DNA from: Streptomyces sp. NBC_01549
GTDB lineage: Bacteria; Actinomycetota; Actinomycetes; Streptomycetales; Streptomycetaceae
DNA: 64,000 bases
Reading direction: 5' to 3'
Assembly (NCBI RefSeq): GCF_026339955.1
Contig: NZ_JAPEPW010000001.1
Span: forward strand, 4,397,001-4,461,000
Position numbers and translations under genes: made by a program. Under the pieces are notes generated by a model. The model saw nothing but the letters and a program-made list of their open reading frames with translations, did not search any database and was not told the DNA's origin. This document shows, one piece after another, positions 26,934 to 35,049 of this stretch; position 1 is the stretch's first letter, and each line of letters opens with the position of its first letter.

Positions 26934-28775
26934 CTACCGGACCTGGTACGTCAATCCGTATCCGATCGGATACAGCACTTTGGCGGGATCGTCCGCCCGG
27001 TCCACGGCCACCGGCAGCTTCCCGCGGGGCCTCGCGGCGCCCCCGATCACTCGGGCGGCGGCGCGCAGTTCGACATCCGTCCAGGAGTAGGTCGCCAGGT
27101 AAGCCCGCACGTCAGGGAGTTGAGCCACGTCGTACGGGTTGCGGATCGCGATCGCGACCAACGGGACGCCGGTGGCGACGAGCCGCTCGACGAGGGTCTT
27201 CTGGGACCCGGTCGCCGTCACGTTGTACGTGCCGACGACGACCGCGTCCACGCCTTCGGCCGCCGCCACCGCCTGGTCGATGCCCTCCGCGGAGGGCGCC
27301 GTTCCGGTGGACAGCGCCGTCGTCGTGAATCCCAGCTCGGTGAGAGCGGTGGCGAGGACGGTCGTGGGCGGTCCGTCGGTACCGGACGGCGAGGCGGGAT
27401 CGGCGCCCACGACGAGGACGCGCGGGGTGCGCCGGCGCGAGAGCGGGAGCAGACGCTCCTCGTTGACCAGCAGTGTCGTCGTGCGCTCGGCGATCCGGTC
27501 GGCCGTCCTGCGGTGTGTCGCGGTGCCGACCGTGTGGTCGACGCCGGCGTCGGTGACGTACGGATTCTCCAGCAGGCCCAGCTTGGCCTTGAGGCGCAGG
27601 ACGCGCAGGACGGACTCGTCGAGCCGGGCCTCGGTGAGCTCGCCGCCGTGCACGGCGTTCAGGACCGCGTTCCAGGCCACGTCGATGGACGGCGGGTTGA
27701 GGAGCTGGTCGACACCGGCCTTGAGCGCCAGTACGGGGACGCGGTCGTCGCCGTACTTCGTCCGGACGCCCTCCATGCCGAGCGAGTCGGTCACCACGAG
27801 CCCGTCGTAGCCGAGTTCCTCGCGCAGGATGCCGGTGAGGATCGGGTGGGAGAGCGTCGCGGGGTCCCCGGACGGGTCGAGGGCCGGGACCATGATGTGG
27901 GCGGTCATGATCGAGTCGACGCCGGCGCGGATGGCGGCGCGGAAGGGCACGGCGTCGAGGGTCGACCACAGCTCGCGGCTGTGCGTGATGACGGGGAAGC
28001 CGTAGTGGCTGTCGACGGCGGTGTCCCCGTGCCCCGGGAAGTGCTTCGACGTGGCCGCGACCCCGGCGCTCTGGTAGCCCTTCACCTCGGCCGCCACCAG
28101 CCCGGCCACCGCGTCCGGATCGGCGCCGAAGGAACGTACGCCGATGACCGGGTTGGCCGGGTTGACGTTCACGTCGGCGACCGGGGAGTAGTCCTGCCGG
28201 ATGCCGAGGGCGCGCAGTTCGGCGCCGCCGATCCGCCCCACCGCACGGGCGTCCTCCCGCGAGCCGCCCGCGCCCAGCGCCATCGCGCCCGGGAACAGTG
28301 TCGCGGGCTTGCCCACCCGGGCCACCGCTCCGTACTCCTGGTCGGTGGAGATGAGGACGGGCAGCCCGCGCGGCTGGTCCAGCGACACCTTCTGGATGCC
28401 GTTCGAGAGGGCGGCGATCTGGTGCGGGCCGCGGGTGTTGTGCGCCCAGGTGAAGTAGATGATCCCGCCGACACGGTATTTGGCGATCAGCTCGGCGGCC
28501 GTCCGGACGCCCAGCTCCTCGAGGTTGGTGTCGATGTCGGCCTGGTCGGGTGCGGTGGCCGAGTGCCCGTACACCCGCATCACGAAGAGCTGGCCGACCT
28601 TCTCCTCCAGCGTCATACGGGAGACGAGCGCTCGGAGTGACGATTCGTCAGGGCGGTCCGCGGCGTCCTCGGCCGCACGGACGGGGGTGGTGCTCAGGGC
28701 CAGGGCCGCGGTGGTCCCGGCGGTGGCGGCGAGAACGGTACGTCTGGTTGGCCTGGAAGACCTCGATGGCCGCAC
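26934..28775 (-). CDS. Glycoside hydrolase family 3 (beta-N-acetylglucosaminidase-like)
   Basis: 613 residues. The N-terminus has a twin-arginine pattern (SRPTRRTVLAATAG), so Tat export is likely. The catalytic TIM barrel contains FVMRVYG, TDQEYGAVAR, the NagZ-type KHFPGHGDT loop and the nucleophile Asp in VTDSLGMEG. A second alpha/beta domain follows (about 385-613). The KHFPGHGDT loop favours beta-N-acetylhexosaminidase activity on cell-wall or chitin oligosaccharides over glucosidase activity. Start is GTG 28775 with GGAGG upstream. Confidence 0.88.
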   Translation of the reverse strand: MRPSRSSRPTRRTVLAATAGTTAALALSTTPVRAAEDAADRPDESSLRALVSRMTLEEKVGQLFVMRVYGHSATAPDQADIDTNLEELGVRTAAELIAKYRVGGIIYFTWAHNTRGPHQIAALSNGIQKVSLDQPRGLPVLISTDQEYGAVARVGKPATLFPGAMALGAGGSREDARAVGRIGGAELRALGIRQDYSPVADVNVNPANPVIGVRSFGADPDAVAGLVAAEVKGYQSAGVAATSKHFPGHGDTAVDSHYGFPVITHSRELWSTLDAVPFRAAIRAGVDSIMTAHIMVPALDPSGDPATLSHPILTGILREELGYDGLVVTDSLGMEGVRTKYGDDRVPVLALKAGVDQLLNPPSIDVAWNAVLNAVHGGELTEARLDESVLRVLRLKAKLGLLENPYVTDAGVDHTVGTATHRRTADRIAERTTTLLVNEERLLPLSRRRTPRVLVVGADPASPSGTDGPPTTVLATALTELGFTTTALSTGTAPSAEGIDQAVAAAEGVDAVVVGTYNVTATGSQKTLVERLVATGVPLVAIAIRNPYDVAQLPDVRAYLATYSWTDVELRAAARVIGGAARPRGKLPVAVDRADDPAKVLYPIGYGLTYQVR

Positions 28776-28796
28776 GTGCGCTCCTCCCTCGTGAAG

Positions 28797-28833
28797 GAAA
28801 CTTCCGAGGGGTCACGAATATCCGGGAAGTTTC
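28797..28833. promoter_or_regulatory. Candidate operator upstream of the GH3 gene
   Basis: GAAACTTCC (28797-28805) and GGAAGTTTC (28825-28833) form a perfect 9-bp inverted repeat with 19 bp between arms. It lies 22 bp upstream of the GH3 start. It could be a sugar-responsive regulator site. The regulator is unknown. Confidence 0.4.
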
Positions 28834-29212
28834 TTCCAGTCAAGGGTGTGCACGGTATCCCGAGGAGGGGCCGTCACCGGCGCAGTTGGAGGGGGGCGCG
28901 CCGGTGACGGCGTGCTGCCGACCGCAGGCGGCGGAGAGGGTGGTCAGCTTTCGCAGCCAGCAGCGAGGCCGACACCGCTCTGCGGAGACTCATCCGGCAG
29001 CATGCGGATTGGACGAACCGGCACGGGTCGGGGTTCCCCGGTTTCCGCCGGTTCGGGGAATTGGTGCGGGTGGGGCGAATGGGTGGGACGGTTCGAGGGC
29101 GGCTGGCGCGGGAGGGACGGCGGCTCGCGCCGGAAAGACGGCGGCTCGCGCGGGAGGGTCCATTTGGCGGACGCTCCGGCGTATGACCGGGTCGGGGAGC
29201 CAGCATGAGGGC
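28834..29212. other. Intergenic region with short degenerate repeats
   Basis: The 380 bp between the GH3 operator and the EPSP synthase start contain no convincing gene. Near 29110-29155 the phrase GACGGCGGCTCGCGC occurs twice in tandem with GCGGGAGGG flanks. Promoters for the two divergent genes are presumably here, but no clear -35/-10 pair stands out. Confidence 0.45.
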
Positions 29213-30475
29213 ATGGCCGTCGTCGACATCCCCGGTTCCAAGTCCATCACCGCGCGTGCGCTCTTCCTGGCCGCGGCCGCCGACGGGGTCACGACCCTCC
29301 TGCGGCCGCTCCGGTCGGACGACACGGAGGGCTTCGCGGAGGGCCTGACCCGGCTCGGCTACCGCGTCGGCCGCACCCCGCACGCCTGGCAGGTCGACGG
29401 CCGCCCCCAGGGGCCGGCGGCCACCGACGCCGACGTGTACTGCCGGGACGGCGCGACCACCGCCCGCTTCCTGCCGACCCTCGCCGCCGCCGGACACGGC
29501 ACCTACCGCTTCGACGCCTCCGCGCAGATGCGCCGCCGCCCACTGCTCCCGCTCACCCGCGCCCTGCGCGCCCTCGGCGTCGACCTGCGGCACGACGAGG
29601 CGGAGGGCCATCACCCGCTGCGGATCACGGCGGCCGGAGTGGAGGGCGGTGACGTGACGCTCGACGCGGGCCAGTCCTCCCAGTACCTGACGGCCCTTCT
29701 GCTGCTCGGCCCGCTGACCCGCAAGGGCCTGCGCATCACCGTCACGGACCTGGTCTCGGCGCCGTACGTCGAGATCACGCTCGCGATGATGCGGACGTTC
29801 GGCGCGTCCGTGCGCCGGGAGGGTGAGGTGTTCGTGGTCTCGCCCGGCGGCTACCGCGCCACCACCTACGCCATCGAGCCCGACGCCTCCACCGCGAGCT
29901 ACTTCTTCGCCGCGGCGGCCGTGACGGGCCGCGCGGTGACGGTCCCGGGCCTGGGGACCGGCGCGCTCCAGGGCGACCTGGGCTTCGTCGACGTACTGCG
30001 GCGCATGGGGGCGCGCGTGGAGGTCGGCTCCGACGGTACGACGGTCACCGGCACCGGCGAACTGCGCGGCCTCACGGTCAACATGCGGGACATCTCCGAC
30101 ACCATGCCGACGCTCGCCGCGATCGCGCCCTTCGCCACGGGCCCGGTCCGTATCGAGGACGTCGCCAACACGCGCGTCAAGGAGTGCGACCGCCTGGACG
30201 CCTGCGCGGAGAACCTCCGGCGGCTGGGCGTACGGGTGGAGACCGGGCCGGACTGGATCGAGATCCACCCCGGTGCGGATCCCCTCACGGGCGCGGAGAT
30301 CAAGTCGTACGGCGACCACCGCATCGTCATGTCCTTCGCGGTGACCGGACTCCGCGCGCCGGGCGTCTCGTTCGACGACCCCGGCTGCGTACGGAAGACG
30401 TTCCCGGGTTTCCACGAGGCTTTCGCCGCCTGGGCGGGCCCGCTGGGGATCAGTGGGGGTGATCGGTGGGGATGA
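29213..30475 (+). CDS. aroA: Divergent EPSP synthase (3-phosphoshikimate 1-carboxyvinyltransferase)
   Basis: 420 residues; joins phosphoenolpyruvate to shikimate 3-phosphate in chorismate synthesis. Family marks are PGSKSITARALF, SSQYLTALLLL, APYVEITLAMM, VKECDRL and SYGDHRIVMS. The phosphoenolpyruvate loop normally reading NAGTAMR is DGATTAR here, so Ala replaces the Gly at E. coli position 96, as in class II glyphosate-insensitive enzymes. That difference from ordinary actinobacterial AroA suggests a second copy or special role. Start ATG 29213; in-frame ATG 29183 is an alternative, and neither has an ideal ribosome site. A 13-bp tandem repeat forms its last codons. Confidence 0.85.
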   Translation: MAVVDIPGSKSITARALFLAAAADGVTTLLRPLRSDDTEGFAEGLTRLGYRVGRTPHAWQVDGRPQGPAATDADVYCRDGATTARFLPTLAAAGHGTYRFDASAQMRRRPLLPLTRALRALGVDLRHDEAEGHHPLRITAAGVEGGDVTLDAGQSSQYLTALLLLGPLTRKGLRITVTDLVSAPYVEITLAMMRTFGASVRREGEVFVVSPGGYRATTYAIEPDASTASYFFAAAAVTGRAVTVPGLGTGALQGDLGFVDVLRRMGARVEVGSDGTTVTGTGELRGLTVNMRDISDTMPTLAAIAPFATGPVRIEDVANTRVKECDRLDACAENLRRLGVRVETGPDWIEIHPGADPLTGAEIKSYGDHRIVMSFAVTGLRAPGVSFDDPGCVRKTFPGFHEAFAAWAGPLGISGGDRWG

Positions 30476-30512
30476 TCGGCGGGGGTGATCAGTGGGGGTG
30501 ATCAGTGCGGGA
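30448..30512. repeat. Five 13-bp tandem repeats joining the aroA and hemC stop codons
   Basis: Units starting GATC at 30448, 30461, 30474, 30487 and 30500 follow GATC(A/G)GTGGGGGT with few changes. The first two encode the last residues of the EPSP synthase. Its stop is at 30473-30475, and the last unit covers the stop of the convergent hemC. The array therefore forms the whole 26-bp intergenic gap and part of both coding ends. Confidence 0.9.
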
Positions 30513-31437
30513 TGTCGTCGATCAGTTCGCGGGCGCCCTGGCGCAGCAGGGCGACGGCGACCGAGGTGCCCAGGGTCGCGGCGTCGAGGCGGCCCGCCCA
30601 CTCGTGGGCGTTCAGTACGGTCTTCCCGTCGGGAGTGAACACGCAGGCCCGCAGCGAGAGTTCGCCACTGCGGTCGGCCTTCGCGTAACCCGCGATCGGC
30701 GAGTTGCAGTGGCCCTGGAGGACATGCAGGAACATCCGCTCCGCCGTGGCCTCGCGGTGCGTGTTCGGGTCGCCGAGGTCGCTGATCGTCTCGATCACGT
30801 CGGTGTCGCCCTCACGGCACTGGAGGGCGAGGATCCCCGCCCCGATCGGCGGCATCATCGTCTCGGGCGACAGGATCTCCGTGATCACGTCCGCCCGGCC
30901 GATCCGCTGCAGCCCCGACACCGCCAGCAGCAGCGCGTCCGCCTCACCCGCCGCCAGCTTCTCCAGCCGGCGGTTGGCGTTCCCCCGGAAGGGCACGCAC
31001 TCCAGGTGCGGATGCGAGGCGGCGAGTTGCGCGCCCCGCCGTACGGACGACGTACCGATCCGCGTACCCGGCGGCAGTTCGTCCAGCGTGAGGCCGCCGG
31101 GGTGCACGAGGGCGTCCCGGATGTCGTCGCGGGCCAGGAACGCGGCGAACATCGTCCCCGCGGGGAGGGGACGGTCCGCGGGGATGTCCTTCACACAGTG
31201 CACCGCGAGGTCCGCCTCGCCGGCCAGCAGCGCCGCGTCGACCTCCTTGGTGAACGCGCCCTTCCCCTCGACCTTGGCCAGGTCGCCCATCCACTTGTCA
31301 CCGGTCGTCTTCACGGGTACGACCTCGGTGCGGATGCGGGGATGGATCGCGCCCAACTCGGCACGGACACGCTCCACTTGGGCCAGGGCCATGGGCGAGT
31401 CGCGGGAGACGATACGGATCAGTTCCGATGCCGACAT
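30502..31437 (-). CDS. hemC: Hydroxymethylbilane synthase (divergent paralogue)
   Basis: 311 residues; porphobilinogen deaminase, which polymerises four porphobilinogens to hydroxymethylbilane for tetrapyrrole synthesis. Typical segments are VPVKTTGDKW, EVDAALLAGEADLAVHCVKD, GTSSVRRGAQL and RGNANRRLEKL. The dipyrromethane cofactor Cys sits in LQGHCNSPIAGY, which differs from the usual GGCxxP context. The divergence and the absence of other heme genes suggest an additional copy. It converges on the EPSP synthase gene. ATG 31437 is chosen; GTG 31446 is in frame. Confidence 0.86.
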   Translation of the reverse strand: MSASELIRIVSRDSPMALAQVERVRAELGAIHPRIRTEVVPVKTTGDKWMGDLAKVEGKGAFTKEVDAALLAGEADLAVHCVKDIPADRPLPAGTMFAAFLARDDIRDALVHPGGLTLDELPPGTRIGTSSVRRGAQLAASHPHLECVPFRGNANRRLEKLAAGEADALLLAVSGLQRIGRADVITEILSPETMMPPIGAGILALQCREGDTDVIETISDLGDPNTHREATAERMFLHVLQGHCNSPIAGYAKADRSGELSLRACVFTPDGKTVLNAHEWAGRLDAATLGTSVAVALLRQGARELIDDIPH

Positions 31438-31520
31438 GGGGTCCACGATAGCCCGTCGCCGAGGGGCGACGAGCCGCGGGAGGCCGGCCCGGGCGTGGCC
31501 CCACGTCCTCGGAACCGGGC

Positions 31521-32321
31521 CTAGGCGGAGTCGTTCAGCAGGCGTCCGAGATGCTCCCGGCCCGGCCCCAGCAGCTCGGGAAGCGGCGCGGCCTGCTCGT
31601 ACCACCGTTTCTCGTACTCCCAGCACAGCCAGCCGTCCCAGCCCTCCCGGGCGAGGAGTTCCACACAGTCGGCGAGGGGCAGCACGCCCGCGCCGAGGGG
31701 GAGCGGGGTGGTGTCCTCGGCGGAGGCGATGTCCTTGACCTGGAGGTAGCCGAGGTAGGTGCACAGGGCCGCGTACGTCGCCGGTGGCTCCTCGCCGCCG
31801 AGCCAGGTGTGCATGACGTCCCACAGCGCGCCCACGTGGTGGTGGCCGACCAGGCCCAGGATCCTGATCGCGTCCGCGCCGGTGCGGTGCGAGTCGTGGG
31901 TCTCCAGCAGGATGCGTACGTCCAGGTCGGCGGCGTACTCCGCCGCCGTCCCGAGCCGCCGCGCCGCCGTCGCGTCCGCCTCCTCGACGCTCTGCTCGGA
32001 ACTCGCGCCCGGGAAGACCCGTACGAACGGGGCGCCCAGGTCGTGGGCGAGGTCGAGAAGCTCCTTGATCTCGGCGATGACGGCGTCGTCGTCACCCGGC
32101 GCCGCCACGCGCACGTACCCCGCCAGGCCCAGGATCTCGATGCCGCCCGCCTTGAACTCGGCGACGACCTCGTGCCGCTCGGCCGCCCCGATGCCGGGGT
32201 GCACCGGTTCCTCGGGGTGCGCGCGCAACTCCACACCGTGGTAGCCGTGCGTGGCGGCGAGTCGTACGACGTCGGGGATGGGAAGCCCGGGCACGCCGAG
32301 CGTGGAGAAGGCCAGCTTCAT
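31521..32321 (-). CDS. Sugar phosphate isomerase/epimerase-like TIM barrel
   Basis: 266 residues of the xylose-isomerase-like (AP endonuclease 2) fold. Metal-ligand residues appear in HGVELRAHPEEP, LLETHDSHRTG, WDVMHTW, YLQVKDI and CWEYEKRW, the usual Glu/Asp/His set. Such proteins isomerise or epimerise keto-sugars or cyclitols; the substrate is unknown. ATG 32321 has AAGG 9 bp upstream, better than ATG 32327. It lies 83 bp upstream of hemC in the same direction, but no functional link is evident. Confidence 0.8.
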   Translation of the reverse strand: MKLAFSTLGVPGLPIPDVVRLAATHGYHGVELRAHPEEPVHPGIGAAERHEVVAEFKAGGIEILGLAGYVRVAAPGDDDAVIAEIKELLDLAHDLGAPFVRVFPGASSEQSVEEADATAARRLGTAAEYAADLDVRILLETHDSHRTGADAIRILGLVGHHHVGALWDVMHTWLGGEEPPATYAALCTYLGYLQVKDIASAEDTTPLPLGAGVLPLADCVELLAREGWDGWLCWEYEKRWYEQAAPLPELLGPGREHLGRLLNDSA

Positions 32322-32501
32322 GTGCATGGACCTTACTCGCGTGCCGTTGTCGGCCGTTGCCGGTCGTAAGGAGAGTCGAGTCGAAAGGAGAGCCGAAAGG
32401 AAAAGGGGTTGTGGGTGGTTCGGGAGGTCCTTTTCCACAAGCGCTACGACGTGCCCTTTGTGTCGCTAAGATGCCGAAATCGCTGGTGTGCGGGGGGAAG
32501 C

Positions 32502-32894
32502 ATGCGACTTGAAATCGAAGTGCTCGAAGACGACGGGAGACAGCTGCGCGCACTGCGGCGCTGGCTGATGCGGGATCCGGACACGGCGGGAGCGAGCCTC
32601 TCGCTACGGGACCGTCATGAACGACCGGGCACCATGGGCGGCGGCCTGGAACTGATCAACGTGGTGCTCAGCAACGCCGTGGGCCTCGGCGGACTGCTCC
32701 TCGCCGTCGCCAACTGGCGTCAGTCGCGCGGGAACGGGGCCGAGGTGCGGGTGGAGCACCGGGGTGTCACCGTGACCGTGAGCGGAGCCGACCCACGGCA
32801 CATCGAGCGGTTGGTGCGGCAGCTGACCGGGCCGAGCGCCGAGGCCGGTGACGACACGTCGGACCCCGCCACGCTCGACCGGCCCCAGGCATGA
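32502..32894 (+). CDS. EACC1-family protein (effector-associated constant component 1)
   Basis: 130 residues. It has an N-terminal charged domain (MRLEIEVLEDDGRQLRALRRWL), a Gly-rich turn and a membrane-like segment LINVVLSNAVGLGGLLLAVA. A C-terminal beta domain follows (VRVEHRGVTVTVSGAD, then IERLVRQL). This is the pattern of EACC1, a small constant partner described beside caspase or trypsin-like effectors in bacterial conflict systems. ATG 32502 follows GGGGGGAAG. A -10-like TAAGAT lies at 32467-32472. The caspase gene follows after 19 bp, so the pair forms one unit. The biochemical role of EACC1 is not established. Confidence 0.82.
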   Translation: MRLEIEVLEDDGRQLRALRRWLMRDPDTAGASLSLRDRHERPGTMGGGLELINVVLSNAVGLGGLLLAVANWRQSRGNGAEVRVEHRGVTVTVSGADPRHIERLVRQLTGPSAEAGDDTSDPATLDRPQA

Positions 32895-32913
32895 CCGGGA
32901 CCACGACCGAGAC

Positions 32914-35040
32914 ATGACCGAACTCTCGAATCCGGCCCGCAGCCGGGCCCTGCTGATCGGCTCCCACTCCTTCACCGACCCGGACCTTGAACCGTTGCCC
33001 GCCGTAGCGCGCAACCTCGACCGGCTCGCCGAGCTGTTACGCGACCCGAGCGTCTGGGGTCTGTCCGCCGACCACCTGTCCGTGCTCACGGAACCCGAGC
33101 GTGACCAGGCACTGGAGCAGGTCGGCCGGCTGGCCGAGGAGGCCGAGGACACCCTGCTCGTGTACTACGCGGGGCACGGCTTCGTGCACGAGCTGTCGAA
33201 CGAGCTGTATCTCGCGCTGCCCCGCACCGATCCGCGCCGCCTCTACACCGCCCTGCGCTACCAGGACATCCGCGAGCTGCTTCTGAGCCCCCAGGTCCGG
33301 GCCCGCCGCAAGGTGGTGATCCTCGACTGCTGCTGGAGCGGCCTCGCCCTGCACGGCGCGATGTCGGCCTCGGGACTCGGCGGGATGTCGGACATCGGCG
33401 GCACGTTCGTGCTGACCGCGACGTCGGAGACCCGGATGGCGCTCGCACCGCCGGGAGAGACGTACACGGCGTTCACCGGCGATCTGATCGGCGCCCTCGA
33501 ACAGGGGGTACCGCAGGCACCGCCGCTGCTGACCATGACGACGCTGTACCACCACCTGTACGACGCCCTGGTGGCCAAGGGGCGCCCGACGCCCCAGCAG
33601 CGCAACGGCAACACGGCGGGGTCGATCGCCGTCGCCCGCAACCGCCACCGGCCGTTCGTGCCGGGGCCGGAGGATGCGGTGCCGTCGGCCGAGGAATCAT
33701 CGGTTGATCCCTCTGCTCCCTCGCCGGTCGATGCTCCTCCGCTCAAGGACCCGCCGGCCGGGGGATCGCGCGGGCGGTTACCGGGCCTGCGGCGTCGCCG
33801 GGTCGTCGTCACGGCGTCCGCCCTGGTGGTCGCGGTACTGGGATCGCTCCCGGTGGCGTTGCACCTCATCGACGGAGGCGGATCGGACGGCGGCTCCTCG
33901 GGCGGCACGGGATCCGGTGCCGGCCCGAAGACCAAGAGCAGCCTGACCGTCACGATCGGTGTGAGCGCTCCCCTGAGTGGCGTCTACGCCAGTATCGGCC
34001 TGGGCATCAGGGACTCGGCGGATCTGGCGGTCAAGAAGGCCAACGCCGACAACGCCGTTCCCGGCGTCACCTTCAAGATCAGGGCTCTGGATGACAAGAG
34101 TGACGCCACCACGGGAAAGCGGAACGCCACCGAGTTCGTCGCCGACGACAGTGTCGTGGGAGTGGTGGGCCCCATGACCAGCAGCGTGGCCCAAGTCATG
34201 CAGAAGGTCTTCCACGACGCCCATCTGACCCAGATCTCCCCGGCGAACTCCGCTCCGGCGCTGACCTTGGGGAAGGACTGGGCGCAGGGCACGGTCTCCA
34301 GGCCGTACGACACCTACTTCCGTACGGTGGCCAATGACACGGCGCAGGCGCCCGCCGCCGCCCGGTACCTGTACGTGAAGTCCAAGCGCCGCAAGGCGTT
34401 CGTCATCGACGACGAGCAGACCTACGGTGTCTCACTGGCCGAGTCGTTCAAAAAGGCGTTCGGTGAGGAGGGTGGAACCGTCGTGGGGGAGGCCCACGTG
34501 GACCCCATCCGGGAGGACTTCTCGACGCAGGTGTCGCAGGCCGTGAACGCGGGCGCCGACGTCGTGTACTACGGAGGCGAATACGACGCGGCGGGTCGGT
34601 TGAGCAGAAAACTCCACGCCGCGAGTCCCGGCGTCCTGCTCGCGGGAGGGGACGGCATCCTCTCGGACACGTACGCGACCCTGGCCGGCGCCGACGACGG
34701 CGCCGACATCTGCACCTCGGGCGGCGCCGTCGCCGGCTCGCTCCCCTCGGCCCAGACCTTCATCAAGGACTACAAGGCGGCGGGCTACACCTCTTCGTAC
34801 GGCTCGTACGGCGGATACGCCTACGACGCGACCTCGGCACTGATCCAGGCCTTCAAATCCCTCCACGTCGATCCCTCCGGCACCGTGCCCTCGACCAAAC
34901 GCGAGAGCCTGCGGGCGTCGGTCCAGAACGTCGACTTCGACGGGGTGATGGGAAAGGTCGGATTCGACGCGAACGGCGACGCCGTGTCCCAGACGGTGAC
35001 CGTCTACCGGCTCAGCGGCGGTACGTGGAAACCCGTGTGA
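32914..35040 (+). CDS. Caspase-like protease fused through a TM helix to an extracellular solute-binding domain
   Basis: 708 residues in three parts. Residues 1-~235 are a caspase-like (C14) domain with catalytic His88 in YYAGHGF and Cys140 in LDCCWSG. A Pro/Ser/Glu-rich linker and basic patch (RLPGLRRRR) lead to one TM helix at 297-319. A Gly/Ser hinge then leads to a type 1 periplasmic amino-acid-binding domain, about 338-708 (TIGVSAPLSGVYASIG, VVGVVGPMTSSVAQVM). Positive charges before the helix put the protease inside and the binding domain outside. It is paired with EACC1 19 bp upstream. Codons 42 and 289 are TTA. ATG 32914 is the best start; GTG 32848 is in frame. Confidence 0.88.
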   Translation: MTELSNPARSRALLIGSHSFTDPDLEPLPAVARNLDRLAELLRDPSVWGLSADHLSVLTEPERDQALEQVGRLAEEAEDTLLVYYAGHGFVHELSNELYLALPRTDPRRLYTALRYQDIRELLLSPQVRARRKVVILDCCWSGLALHGAMSASGLGGMSDIGGTFVLTATSETRMALAPPGETYTAFTGDLIGALEQGVPQAPPLLTMTTLYHHLYDALVAKGRPTPQQRNGNTAGSIAVARNRHRPFVPGPEDAVPSAEESSVDPSAPSPVDAPPLKDPPAGGSRGRLPGLRRRRVVVTASALVVAVLGSLPVALHLIDGGGSDGGSSGGTGSGAGPKTKSSLTVTIGVSAPLSGVYASIGLGIRDSADLAVKKANADNAVPGVTFKIRALDDKSDATTGKRNATEFVADDSVVGVVGPMTSSVAQVMQKVFHDAHLTQISPANSAPALTLGKDWAQGTVSRPYDTYFRTVANDTAQAPAAARYLYVKSKRRKAFVIDDEQTYGVSLAESFKKAFGEEGGTVVGEAHVDPIREDFSTQVSQAVNAGADVVYYGGEYDAAGRLSRKLHAASPGVLLAGGDGILSDTYATLAGADDGADICTSGGAVAGSLPSAQTFIKDYKAAGYTSSYGSYGGYAYDATSALIQAFKSLHVDPSGTVPSTKRESLRASVQNVDFDGVMGKVGFDANGDAVSQTVTVYRLSGGTWKPV

Positions 35041-35049
35041 GCCGACCGG

